Source: Diprion similis
Lineage: Eukaryota > Arthropoda > Insecta > Hymenoptera > Diprionidae
Length of the DNA stretch: 64,000 bases
Assembly (NCBI RefSeq): GCF_021155765.1
Contig: NC_060110.1
Location: 11,283,501-11,347,500, forward strand
Direction of reading: 5' to 3'
The translations under genes were made by a program, and so were the position numbers. Shown one piece after another: positions 1 through 11,215 of the stretch (position 1 is its first letter; the number at the start of each line of letters is the position of its first letter). The notes beneath the pieces are model-generated. The model made no database searches. It saw only the letters and a list, made by a program, of their open reading frames with translations, and had not been told where the DNA came from.

Positions 1-288
1 AACTTCGATTTTACAAGTAGAAAAATTTGAATACAAAAAGCGACAAAGGTATAAAAAAAAAACAAAATTAAAAATTAAAAAAAAAAAACCACCCACTACC
101 AACATTAGCGCAATTGGTACCATGTACCATAGGTATGTGTCTATTGATACAACGTACCTTGAACACGCTCTGTCAATACATCGCCGAGAAGATCGCGTAT
201 GAGAAATGACTTGTGTTCTTGCATCGTGGTCATGAATCGCTGGATGTTGGTAGATTTGCAATTAGTTCTACATACACCTGTATCGTGC

Positions 289-321
<33 letters not shown>

Positions 322-441
322 TGTATGTATGTATGTATGTACGTATTATCACATAAAACGATAGCCACTTGTTGTTAATAACGCACAAATATTGTTCGCT
401 TAAACACCGTCACTGATATCGACGATGAGATAGGAGGCATG
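1..441. other. AT-rich intergenic DNA with a tetranucleotide microsatellite
   Basis: No supported gene ends here. The first ~100 bases are A-rich low-complexity sequence. The stretch around 294-340 is a tetranucleotide ATGT microsatellite, which creates a spurious minus-strand reading frame full of Tyr-Ile-His-Thr repeats. If the weak minus-strand exon at 442-612 is real, this stretch could be its first intron or 3' sequence. Confidence 0.6.
294..340. repeat. (ATGT)n microsatellite
   Basis: About eleven uninterrupted copies of the tetranucleotide are visible, flanked by imperfect copies on both sides. The reading frames it creates are translation artefacts of the repeat. Confidence 0.9.
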
Positions 442-612
442 CTACCGTGAAGACGCTTGACGTCGCTCTGTGGCCCGAATGATCTGACAGTTGATACACC
501 TTCTTCGGCGAGGGGAGTCTGCAGTCCCTTGCCTCCCCCCTGAATTAATCCGTCCGTTTATTTTCAACGCTGTGGCTTTCCTCGGTCCAGATCCTCCGGT
601 TTTCGCAGCCAT
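442..612 (-). CDS. possible first coding exon of an unknown gene
   Basis: I do not recognise this protein. A start codon at 612 in a favourable context (AAAATGG) opens a frame of 56 codons beginning Met-Ala-Ala-Lys-Thr-Gly-Gly, rich in Gly, Arg and Lys. The surrounding 440-850 bases are GC- and CpG-rich compared with the flanks, and a CCAAT-type motif lies near 723-730, as in a promoter. The 16 bases around the ATG match those around the UBR4 start codon at 23,367 almost exactly. If real, the exon is the start of a gene running left out of the window, spliced near one of the GT dinucleotides around 490-500. It could equally be untranslated or non-coding; no homology supports it. Confidence 0.2.
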   Translation of the reverse strand: MAAKTGGSGPRKATALKINGRINSGGRQGTADSPRRRRCINCQIIRATERRQASSR

Positions 613-869
613 TTTGGAGGTGTGCACCATCGTTGTTAAGGGGACCGACGCCATTGGTTCTCCTAAGTGCCGGACTCGTCGCTCGTTGGCTGTGCGGGGG
701 TGGAAATAGGGGCGGCGCATCCCGATTGGTCTTGGAAAACAGACTTTGAAGAGGGGTTGGGATTCCTACGGCTGAACCAAGAGCTACGCGGATCCGGTGA
801 AAACGTCCGCGCTCGCCCGGAGAATCTGATTGCACTCGTCGTTAAAGAAATGCTCATGCATAAATCCAC
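613..869. promoter_or_regulatory. CpG-rich promoter-like patch
   Basis: This stretch is clearly richer in C+G and CpG than the AT-rich DNA around it. It holds an inverted CCAAT box (GATTGGT near 724) and an AAAATGGCTGCG motif at its left edge that resembles a YY1/Pho site. It sits directly upstream of the possible minus-strand start codon at 612. Promoter status is inferred from composition only. Confidence 0.25.
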
Positions 870-2435
870 TCCGTCAACCTATACATTACATAGCGTGCCA
901 TCGGCTTCACGGTTCTTTGATTCTTCAACATTGTACACGCGCCCGTTATCGCATAGCGAAAACGCCAACGGACGTCTTCGTGTACGGCAGAATCTCGATT
1001 ATCAGAATTAATTGGAACCGAGTCTGTAGTTCGGATAGTGAAAAATTCGAATAACCGAAATGCAATTTTTATCCTAAGGTATAATAGTATGTACAACACA
1101 CTTTCAAATGATAAAGAATCCGCGTTATACATCTAAATACATATATTGAACCTCTTTCAAACACCGAACGCTTATTTTATTTCTTTGAGTTTATATAATC
1201 GTCTACTACTGCCAATTGATGAACGGCTGGTCCACTTTTTTTTACCGAGCAATAATTTACATTTTAAAACAAAAATGTAGCCATTGAGTTTTGAGTCTAC
1301 GTTCGAGTAATTGAGGCTTAGTTAAAGTTGTCCGTATAAATGATTTTTAATTTTTTTATACTTTAATAGCTTATCTACACTCGCCAAATATCGATGACAC
1401 GTGTATGACATATTCTAATGTTTGCTCTATAATCTTCCCGCTAAAGTCCATTTCGTGGAAAATTCTGAATGCCATAATCGGAACAGGGAATTCAAGTGTT
1501 GTTAGCATGTATTTTTCCGGTGACAAATTTTATCGCGGACCTTAACTCTTGAGCCGGATTAATTACGTTACAGCGCGATTACCAGCATGGTGTAGAATTT
1601 TATCCCAACGAGGATGTTATAACGTATATTTAATCGTGCCAATTACTCCCACCGGTCTAATATGAGAAATAAAACGATTCAACCTCGATGCACGTGATAC
1701 CACGATACAGGTCTTTATAGACCAGATAAGAATCTATATTGCGGTATAATTCAGATGCGAAGTTGATGCTGGGGATCGCACGTATATATTAGTACTTTAA
1801 TACCCTGAGAGACCGTAAAATATAAACTTGCCTTCGCAAGACTTCAATCAAATAGAAAACAAGTATTACCTACTTCCACACTATTGCAGATAGAACTGAT
1901 ACTTGCTTATGCGAAATTCGGAATCACTTCATTTTCACCTGCACATATTATAAATGCACCATTTGTCCAGAACTTACAGCTGATCGAGTATTTACAACGA
2001 ACAGGTGTTTGTAATATTCCCGGAAAAATTCGTGAAAAACGCGCGAAGAATTTTCCACCCTAGTTTGAAGGGCTGTTGAAGAAAAGTGTAACATAGCCAT
2101 TAGTATACCATTAATTTGGCGAATTGTATAACCTGCGAATGAATTGATTTGCAATACGTATATATGTAGTTACACTGATCGCTGATAAATACTCCTCGAA
2201 TAAATCCACATGCAAAAATATTTAACGAGAGACAAACTCAAGTTCCAAATGCCAGAGGTACAGAAAATAAGGAAAACAGAAACGTGCAGTTTTAATTTCA
2301 GCGAGTGATTTTACCCCTCGAAAATTGCGCTCGAGGGTCTTTTCAGCACGTGAAAGCGCATACGAATTCGATGCTATACGGCCCTTGAACGAGGTTGCAT
2401 TTTATGGTAAGCAGTCAATTATTTGTGAACGTTGT
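870..2435. other. AT-rich intergenic DNA, nothing recognised
   Basis: Both strands show only short frames without recognisable domains, and no tRNA or other RNA gene is apparent. Base composition is AT-rich with many stop codons in all frames. Confidence 0.6.
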
Positions 2436-2479
2436 AGGTCGGTACGTAGGTCGGTAGGTAGGTAGGTAGGTAGGTAGGT
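2436..2479. repeat. (GGTA)n microsatellite
   Basis: Tandem GGTA/GGTC tetranucleotides with the clean run at about 2453-2478. It lies near the start of a short plus-strand frame (2478-2714) that I do not consider coding. Confidence 0.85.
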
Positions 2480-3001
2480 GCCTGGAAGCTTGAGCGACGT
2501 AAGCCAGGCAGACCGCAGACGCCTTTCCGAATACATTAGGACTAACGTATACAGGGGATTAATTCAAGGGGTGGCAAAGCGGCCGTGTTTTTCGCATCGA
2601 GTACGCGACTTACACAGGCTCAGCCCTTCGGCATTGTCTTCTTCATGCGCCGCTTCGCTAATTCAACGGGATATTATTCATTTGTTTCTCGACGACGGAA
2701 ATTGGTCGAGTTGAATCGACGAAGAGAAATCTTCACAAACATTTTATGTATGTACTACTGACAATCGGTTTAGGACTACACAATTAGCAAAAAAAAAATA
2801 TATAGAATTTGATATTATTGTAACTGTTCTGGGCTGCCAATTAACCTGCCAGAGAATTCTAGTTATAAGTGTATTTTTCTCCACCGTCAAAATTGTAGTT
2901 TCATAATTTGAGTATTTCTAAGAGTTCAGAGTATTTTTACTGTAGTTCAAAGGTTAACCCACAGATGTCGTCAAGTTGTTCGGTAGCGGTTAGAATCCTC
3001 T

Positions 3002-3040
3002 CGCAGGTACCCGAACCCTGAGGCACGAGGATATATAAGG
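3002..3040 (+). promoter_or_regulatory. U6 promoter (TATA box and candidate PSE), plus copy
   Basis: A TATA box (ATATATAAGG, 3031-3040) sits about 31 to 22 bases upstream of the U6 5' end, the spacing used by RNA polymerase III snRNA promoters in insects. The block at about 3002-3022 lies where a proximal sequence element should be and is conserved in the second copy. Its identity as a PSE is inferred from position only. Confidence 0.7.
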
Positions 3041-3061
3041 ATCGCTGCTCGTAGCTCCAAT

Positions 3062-3078
3062 GTACTCGCTTCGGCGGT

Positions 3079-3118
<40 letters not shown>

Positions 3119-3168
3119 GGCCCCTGCGCAAGGATGACACGCAAAATCGTGAAGCGTTCCACATTTTT
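3062..3168 (+). ncRNA. U6: U6 spliceosomal snRNA, copy 1
   Basis: This is a full-length 107 nt U6 small nuclear RNA. It carries the 5' stem-loop (GTACTCGCTTCGGCGGTAC), the invariant ACAGAGA box and AGC triad, the U4-pairing region and the 3' end GAAGCGTTCCACATTTT. U6 forms part of the catalytic core of the spliceosome in the nucleus. Its gene is transcribed by RNA polymerase III from the external TATA/PSE promoter just upstream and ends in a run of seven T (3164-3170). The body appears intact and is the same as copy 2, so either or both may be functional. The two copies point toward each other. Confidence 0.95.
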
Positions 3169-3170
3169 TT
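3164..3170 (+). terminator. pol III T-run terminator of U6 copy 1
   Basis: Seven consecutive T residues directly follow the conserved U6 3' end, the usual RNA polymerase III stop signal. The same run is present in the inverted copy. Confidence 0.85.
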
Positions 3171-3486
3171 GCAACATTTTTTCGTTTCAAATATTACTCG
3201 TACAATGACATTTTCATGCTTTTTCCTAACGCTCGTGAAAAATTAGACGAATTAATTGCAACATCGACCGCGATATGGATATTTGTCGGAGATTGTTCCT
3301 CTTCCGTCAGACCCAACCAATTTTTCCGTAACAACATCTCCAGACGTGGATTTCATATTTTCATTTTCATATTTTCTCGACTTTTTTCCTCTTCGATGAT
3401 TAAACTTGATCACGATCAAACTATTATTTCATCGGCTGAATATTAAATAGTCGTGAAATAATCATTCGAATTTCTGGATTTGACTA

Positions 3487-6025
3487 TATTCGATGAAATC
3501 TTGGTGCGACGTAATTGAATACTTTTCTAACTCGTATTTAAACAACATTTTTCACTATCCATATTTTATACATATTTGTAGGGAGTTTTCTCTATTCTGT
3601 TAAACCTAAAAAGTTTCTCTACTTCGAGGGAGTAAAAAAATGTTTTTTTTTATGCAAACGTGGTACGACTATTGCTACAATTTTAATATTTAATTTTTTA
3701 AAACAAATTTCGCTAATCTTGAAATTTGTTTATATTTTCAATTCGTCTAAAGATGCTGATTACATCATTTCCGCGTTGTGTACGAATGGTGAAACGTTTC
3801 GTGTGATTAGGCATAACTGAAACTAATTCTACGTTCCGAAAATTTATGCAAATTGTAGGAACGTCAATTTCTCCACGAATATGAGGCGTGAATATATTTC
3901 CATGTGCGAAAGCCAGATCAAATTTCCCACCCCACAGGCTAGAGGCATATGTGTGTATGTGCGTGCAGGTCCACGACAAGTGGGCATATAGCCAGCGAAA
4001 CGTGGGGTGCCGATGCGTCCCCAACTCCAGCTGTTGGGGTGATTTGTCATCAATAGGATTGTTTTCCGGCATTCTATGAGCGAGAGGGAGGCGGCCTGGC
4101 CTCCTAAATTGCCGATAACAATCACGGGGGTGACGATTTCGAAACTATTGTCTGCCAATTGTATAACAAACACCCCGCTAGAACGATCCTATTATTATTT
4201 CATTCGGTTGCATGAGTTTTGTACGTATTTAAATGCACTCGCAGTAATGGTGCATGAAGGGAAATCGTGAAAGCGGGGAACCTGGTGAAAACTGAAACAT
4301 TTTTGCAACCATTAGCAAACATGATTTCCTTGACTATGTTGGCATCGATCGATTTGCGTGTTGTTGATTCGGAAGACCATCTGCTGGCTTCGCTCTGTTG
4401 CAGTTGTTGTACGTTTAATTGGGTAAACTGTCTCTAATGAGAAATCGTTTGATTATAGGAATATACGAATATTTTAAAACTGATTTTCAACAATGTACAC
4501 AGAAAATACGCAGCCACGTACTCTTGCAAGTTTTACAGAATAGGTGTCTTAGAGAACATTGTAAAAATCAACTTTTCACATGCAGTTCAAGAGCACTAGA
4601 ACTCCAGAAACAATAAATGAGGAAAAAAGAGACTAGAAACAAAAAACCTGACCTCAAGTGTGGAAGTAACAGTTAGAACGTAGAAACACCGACGTCACCG
4701 TCCAGATAAAAACCCGTCATTTCTATTCACATCTAAAAACTAGGCAATCCTCTTTCTCCCGATAAATACCGTGATTCAAGAACAAAACTAAAAAAATTAA
4801 TTCTCGGTAGGGTTACAGCGCCAAAAATATCATATCGTTAATCTGAAGATAAATAATAATTGACTTACATTGCAAACTTTATTAACTTCAACATTTACTT
4901 CCGACTAAATTTTTCAGGAAGGAATCACGTCCGTTATGGAGGATTAACCATCTGCGAAACATATTCGACGCTCAAGTCTGGTTGAACTATTAGAATCATG
5001 ATGAGAGATAAGTGGTAGAATGTTGCGAAGTACAGTCTTGCTTACAGTTGGAGGGCTGCCTTGTCGTTGACTCGCACCACTTCTCATCAGAAACGGGTGG
5101 ACAGAGTCGAATGTCATCACTTCTTAAGGGTCCATTTCATTACCAGACACTCGTGGGAAAAAACAATGGATGCCTTTTGTTCACAGGTCGTTTGCTTTGT
5201 GTAATTGTTGTCTCATCGTGCCGTCTATTGTCTCTAGATTCTTTCGCAGTAACGAGGAGAAACCTCAATTAGAACGGTTTGAGGGCTTAAACGCCCAGAG
5301 GCGATCAGATTTAACGAGAGAATACATAGAAAGAGAAGATAGATGAGTGACTCTTAAATGAAACTCCGTTTTTGCACACACTTTGAATAGATTTTATCAG
5401 TATTTGTCTAACTGTATTATTCTTGTGTTTTTTTAAAATGGAATTCGTTATTTCTTTTTTTTTGTGTGTATTAACCACGGCGTGGTGACATTCTTTGCAT
5501 TAGTATAACTTACACAATCGCGAGTCAAAGTAAACGGTACTTGGAATACCAGCTGTAAGTTAATTGGCCTACATTTTGCAAATCAAGCGGTGGAAAATAA
5601 TTATTTATTTTTTTTACGATAAAAATTGATTGGTAATATCTACAAGGATATCGAGGTATTTGATTTCCTGTAAGTAATACTTCTACTAGTTCCTGTACCT
5701 GTAAAATTGAAATACGTCATACGCTTTATGGCAATTTGACTTTCTTTAATGTGACTGAATTTTCACATACTGAAAAAAACATCCAGCTGGTGCAATAGAA
5801 TCTTAACTACGGGAAAGATATACTGTATGATACACGGTTGTCCGACAGTTGTTAGGCGATTTGTTCAAATGCGAATTCGAAAAGCATTCAATTACGACGT
5901 GCCAGGATTTTATTGAATGTTGATATCAGTTTTCGTATTCAACGGGGTTTTAGCCTACCGCAACGAAGTGGATTATAAATAATACATTCAAATACGAACT
6001 ACACTGTTATCCAGTTTATTTCAAC
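3487..6025. other. spacer between the U6 inverted-repeat arms
   Basis: About 2.5 kb of AT-rich sequence separates the two arms. I see no recognisable protein, RNA gene or transposase in it. Short frames at 3713-4173, 4419-4616 and 5012-5272 have no domain signature and look random. Confidence 0.6.
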
Positions 6026-6393
6026 AGTCAAATCCAGAAATTCGAATGATTATTTCACGACTATTTAATATTCAGTCGATGAAATAATAGTTTGACCGTG
6101 ATCAAGTTTAATCATCGAAGAGGAAAAAAGTCGAGAAAATATGAAAATGAAAATATGAAATACACGTCTGGAAATTTTGTTACGGAAAAATTGGTTAGGT
6201 ATGACGAAAGAGGAACAATCTCCTACAAATATCCATATCGCGGTCCATGTTGCAATTAATTAGTCTAATTTTTCATGAGCGTTAGGAAAAAAGCATGAAA
6301 ATGTCATTGTACGAGTAATATTTGAAACGAAAAAATGTTGCAAAAAAATGTGGAACGCTTCACGATTTTGCGTGTCATCCTTGCGCAGGGGCC

Positions 6394-6433
<40 letters not shown>

Positions 6434-6554
6434 ACCGCCGAAGCGAGTACATCAGAGCTACGAGTAGCGATCTTTATATATCCTCGTGCCTCAGGGTTCG
6501 GGTACCTGCGAGAGGACTCTAACCGCTACCAAACAACTTGACGACATCTGTGGG
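6026..6554 (-). repeat. right arm of the U6 inverted duplication
   Basis: Inverted copy of 2955-3486 (about 529 bp), including the U6 promoter, gene, T-run and roughly 300 bases of downstream flank. Similarity stops abruptly at both ends. Together the arms form a large palindrome-like structure with a 2.5 kb spacer, consistent with inverted segmental duplication. Confidence 0.85.
6344..6450 (-). ncRNA. U6: U6 spliceosomal snRNA, copy 2
   Basis: A second full-length 107 nt U6 gene on the opposite strand, with the same body as copy 1 (5' stem-loop, ACAGAGA, AGC, 3' GAAGCGTTCC end and T-run). Its TATA box (GATATATAAAG on the minus strand, near 6473-6483) is intact. The upstream flank differs from copy 1 by a few substitutions. 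Nothing in the body suggests a pseudogene, so both loci may supply U6 to the spliceosome. Confidence 0.94.
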
Positions 6555-7527
6555 TCTAATTCACAGGTATAAATTACCGCCTCGACTTGTGTCTGAAGTA
6601 CAAATAGCAAAGGTTTTGAATTCCAAAAAGGCTTAATAGGCTCGCAGTAATTCGTCGCAGCACACACATTCCAAACCGCGTTTCGACCTCACCACAACTC
6701 GATTCTTGATCCCCACTTGAATCTGGGCAAAGAAGGGAAAAAGGTGTTTTGAAACCACGTACCAAAAGTTAGGCAGATTTTTGGTGAGATTCTTGCTGAA
6801 TCGAGAGTGATAAACTCCTCACTATAATCTCTGGATATATTCTTGAAGTCAACTAGCACGCGATGCTGCCTCAAGGATTCAGCAGGAAAGGGTGAGCAGA
6901 CGAAACTGTAACGAGTGTTACTCCATCAGTTACATATTTTCCAGTATCACCGAACAGAGAAAAAAGATTACGTTTTAAATACTCCTAGAGGCTAAACAGG
7001 TTTATTTTAGATCAGAAAATTAATTCTGTTCATTACGAATGTATGCAGGATATTGCAAAAACTGAACTAGGTACTAACACGAATTTCATCGAGAGTGATA
7101 AGCCTGGTGATAACTGAGGAAGAAAAACATAATTTCTTACAGTGATAAAACTTCCTTCGACAATTTAGAAACCGTATAATAAATCATGCAGAAACAACAT
7201 CTCGTTGCGCGAAGTTGAGCCCTGCACCCCGCATTTTCCAAAATACATAAATAATTAAATAAATATTTTCATTCGGATATCCACGCGATGGTGTCACCCT
7301 AAAAATGATCACCCCGCAGCACAGATACCTGAAACCTCACCCCATCGTTCGGTTTTCCACCCCCACCCCCACCCCCACACCTCTGTATACATATACACAA
7401 ACCGAGATGAACCCCGCATATTCTGCGCTAACTTTTCAATCTCGGTCGAATAATTCCCGTCGTCCCTCGCGCCGGTTACCTCGGCAACGATCTGGCCTCT
7501 CATTGGCTGACTTTGCCCCCCACTTCT

Positions 7528-7540
7528 CCCCCCCCCCCCC
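7528..7540. repeat. poly-C run
   Basis: Thirteen consecutive C residues in a locally C-rich segment (7350-7560). Confidence 0.85.
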
Positions 7541-8989
7541 AACCTGCTCCGGCGGCGCACTTAGCCTCGTGGTTAGCTTCAATGAGCGGATAACAACCAC
7601 CCCCGTCAGCCGAGGCCTGTAATATCCACTTGTACAAATGGATGTGCGGCTTTGTCAAATCAACTGACGTTTGTGGTAAACAACCCTGAACTCAATAGAT
7701 GGAGGTATATGATCGCGATAAAGGTGATTCGCAGCCCTGCTAAAGGGGCTTATTAATTCAAGCTTATTGAACCAGAACTTGCGGTGATATTAGGCCGATG
7801 ATCCTGCATGTAGGCTTTTCAAACCTTTCGTCAATCCGCGCACGCTCCTATTATTACTATCTAGTTTTTTTACTTTCATTCGTTGGATACTTTCTCACGA
7901 TTATTTTTTAATTCTCTCGTATTATTTACGGTTTTCGTTCACTTTGGGCTACTCTTCGATTTCATCGTAGTTGGAGAATAGCCGTCCTAAAAAGTTTTTA
8001 CCGAAAATTAATTTTATACACAGCAATGTTGGATTCGATACTGAAATTGATTTAACAATAAGTTAACTTAATTCTTGGATATCGACTCAATGATTATATT
8101 ATTTATATTAATTAAGTACGCAATACTGAAACCCATCTTAAATTTTTTAATCACATACTTCGGCGACTTTTTGACGATTTTTTTACACCTTCAGGAATTG
8201 AATTCAAATCAGTGGGTGTAGTTGCATAACACGTTTCAAGAAAATTGATAAAATTGTAATAAAAAAATTGTCCCTGGATATTTATTTATTTACTTCGTAT
8301 AACGTATTTCCCTCGTCCCAAATGTAAAGAATATACGTAGAGATCAGAAGTAAAAGTTCACTCGGGGTTAATGTCCGTTGGTTAGATGTAATTTCGGCCT
8401 CTTGGTCTCGATGTTCCGTCGTTCGTCAACCTTGGTGATCGTTGCCACATTCGGTATAACGATCGTCGAGTTTACTCGTGTATTCATTGCCGGATTATGT
8501 ACGTTGCGGGTTATAAGGAAGACACTTTAATGTTTGCAATATCATTCTTAAACAAGTTGTGTTAATAAAACATTATTTAATCCCTTAATTTCTACAACCA
8601 TGAATTATTTTGACCACTGATAAACTAATTGGCTTCAATTAATTTGCGTAGCAATTATCTATTGTATATCTGCAATTTCAATGATGCGGTCAAATAAAGT
8701 CCTTTTACAAGTTTCGTAGCCAATCCTGGATGTATACGTCGTAATTTTACCTGAATCGAAGTTCAATCAGCGTTTAATTCAGCCAGTATACAAACACGTA
8801 CGATTACAGGGTGTCGATGATGGTATAATAGGTACGTACACATATTATATCTATGTACGAAGAAGAGGGATGGATTTACCCTTAGATGAGTTTGTCGCAT
8901 TACTTTCATCAAGGGTGCGTGTAATCCTCATCCCTTACGAAATCCGCGACACGGGATCACCCTTCGCTGTACAGTGTATATTATGCCAC

Positions 8990-9180
8990 CGTAAACGACC
9001 CAATCAGTGAGCTTTGTGCCCGCAATCACGCGTTGATTACCCGACGGTTATACCGCGCTTCGCGACGGAGGCTGACGTGAGTCGCGTAATCGTTCGTTAT
9101 GCAAAAATGGCCGATCGCACAAGGAAACGAGCGATTTTCACAATTCTGTTACATAAAACATTAGATCGTTAGTTTCATCG
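8990..9180. promoter_or_regulatory. CpG-rich patch with CCAAT and YY1-like motifs
   Basis: A short island richer in CpG than the flanks. It contains a CCAAT box near 8999-9003, a TGACGT half-site near 9073 and an AAAATGGCCG motif near 9104. It resembles the gene starts elsewhere in the window, but no open frame or splice structure attached to it could be recognised. A promoter of an unseen non-coding RNA is possible; this is inference from composition. Confidence 0.2.
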
Positions 9181-11191
9181 CTATGCTGAAAGTAGCTTAT
9201 ACATAATAAAAAAAAAACGCAAATTATGAAACTATAAAAAAGAAAAAAAATTGACAAGTAAAACAACAAAAAACCAAAAGAAAAAATTAAATGAAATGAA
9301 ATGCGAAACTATTATCCAGCGTAAGATAATTTAAAGGTAAAAAAAAAAGAAAAAAGATGTTATCCGTTGAGCGGAAAGAAGGTATTCTTCACCGGCGTTG
9401 CACCCCTCTCGTGGGGAGAGAAAGAGGGAAAGAGAGAAGACGGCCAGCGACGGAGGAAGAAAAAAAAGGTAGATAAAATAAGGTGCTTCGTGGTTCGTGG
9501 ACTTATCTAGTTGTAGAGTTGCAGGCGGGGAACCCCCATTGAATCGTAATTGGAACCGCGGGGGGTCTGACCAACGGCCGTGTTCAAGCACTCTTTCCTC
9601 GTACATGCACACATATGTATATGCATAGATATATGTATATATGTGTCCGTCGTCATCCTTACACGGAGAGTGTCTGCTTGGCACGAAAGGAATATAATAA
9701 CCCGTCACGTTTTGTTATACATATCCAGTGACTGCGACCGGAACGCGTGAGAATCGCGAAACCTCCTCGCGACCGACGAAATCGCCGGAAATATTCGGCC
9801 AGGCATTCGATTTTGCTCTCTTCTTTTTTCATCAAATTACTCTCAACCGTGCGATCCTTAGAATCTGCATTGAAAATATTAGGTAACTAGAATGTTGATG
9901 CGTGGGATTTTTCAATGAAAAGGAAAAAAATTCAAAATCAATCGTTTCATATAAGTTGTTCCCTTTATTTCAGGTTGATCGATTTTATGCATATTTAACT
10001 ACTAGAATAGTTTGTAAGAATAAATGCGCAAATGGCGTCTTTTTCGATCAATTTCCTAAAATTGTTCAGACTCAGTGCCTGTGCATTTATAGTCGCGATG
10101 GAAATTGTTCGATCGACACGGCATAAACCACAGGTATGTACATTGAAGTATGAAATAACTCACACACACGCATCAATGATCAAGCCATTCTGCCTCAACA
10201 AAGAACCATCGTTAAGCTGACATTTAGCAGGATCGATGAAGCGTGATTTTTCACATATTCCGCTTCAGTTATACCAGGTGACTAAAATTTAAACAAAGTT
10301 TAATCACTGATCATTTTTCGATTACTCGATCCCACGATTTCCGAACCATTAAACTGGGAAAGACAAGTTTTCAGCTATAGCGACCATGTACAATTAATAG
10401 CAAGAAGTTTTTGAAACTTTGATTCTCAGTTTGACCCAAACTATCTTCAGTACAACGTTTCGGAGCTGGCATAGAAACCCATTAAAGAATCGTCAAACGT
10501 TGGGTACAAATCTTATGCAAACCAGGGTACAATTGACGTAACGCACCTTCGTAATAAACCAATCACACGAAAGACAATATAGTACTTTTTTTCTTACACA
10601 AAATAATTAAATCACGTTTCAATCCATGGACATTCATCCCTTCCTTTCCATTCATTTTTAACCCTCCAGATTATCAAGTGCAATTCACGATGCACAGCAT
10701 TGCGTCTTCGCCTGCACTATAGTATGAATATAATGCAAACTCACACGCATCCTGCACAAAAAATTAATGCTAAAAGCTCCAGCCACCCTGTAGGTATCCG
10801 ATAGTCTGTGAACCGTTTGTAGACGGAACGAGTGTCTATTACACCTGCGTGTATGCACCCTGATGTAGGTACCCGTAACCTGTTATACGTAGGTATGTCG
10901 CAAAGTGTATACCTTGCGTGTAGGTGGGGCACGTTTGCCTGCATCACGGATGCCCTCCATTCAGGATTGAACGACCGAGTCTCTGTGCAGACATTCAACG
11001 GCAGTTATATTCATGCGCGTGGCCGGTCGCCAATGGATTCCCGTGCTTCCTCGATTGTTAGCGATTTCGAACGACGCCAGCCGCGTTTGATCCGGCCTCC
11101 ACTGTTCTAAATCGTTCTACCGTTATCTTTTTTCACCTTCTATCTTCACGGATCAGATCGTTACGATTTCACGAACGAAGAAGACCCCGCT

Positions 11192-11215
11192 TCTCCTCCT
11201 CCTCCTCCTCCTCTT
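11192..11215. repeat. (CTC)n trinucleotide repeat
   Basis: A short run of CTC/TCC units, which creates a poly-Arg stretch in a spurious minus-strand frame. Confidence 0.8.

Larger units (their letters stand above)
2955..3486 (+). repeat. left arm of the U6 inverted duplication
   Basis: This ~532 bp segment is repeated in inverted orientation at about 6026-6554. Matching blocks run from the outer end (CCCACAGATGTCGTCAAG) through the U6 promoter and gene to the inner end (ATTTCTGGATTTGACT). The arms differ by scattered substitutions and small indels, for example just before the U6 start, so the copies are similar but not identical. Exact ends were judged by eye. Confidence 0.85.

Noticed and set aside
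141-368. Minus-strand frame with repeated Tyr-Ile-His-Thr
   Set aside because: Pure translation of the ATGT microsatellite.
6481-6500. Possible tRNA B-box (GGGTTCGGGTACC)
   Set aside because: It lies in the conserved U6 upstream region in both arms, lacks a matching A-box and cannot be folded into a cloverleaf.
9331-9708. 125-codon minus-strand frame ending in poly-Phe
   Set aside because: Generated by a polypurine/poly-A tract; no domain or splice structure.
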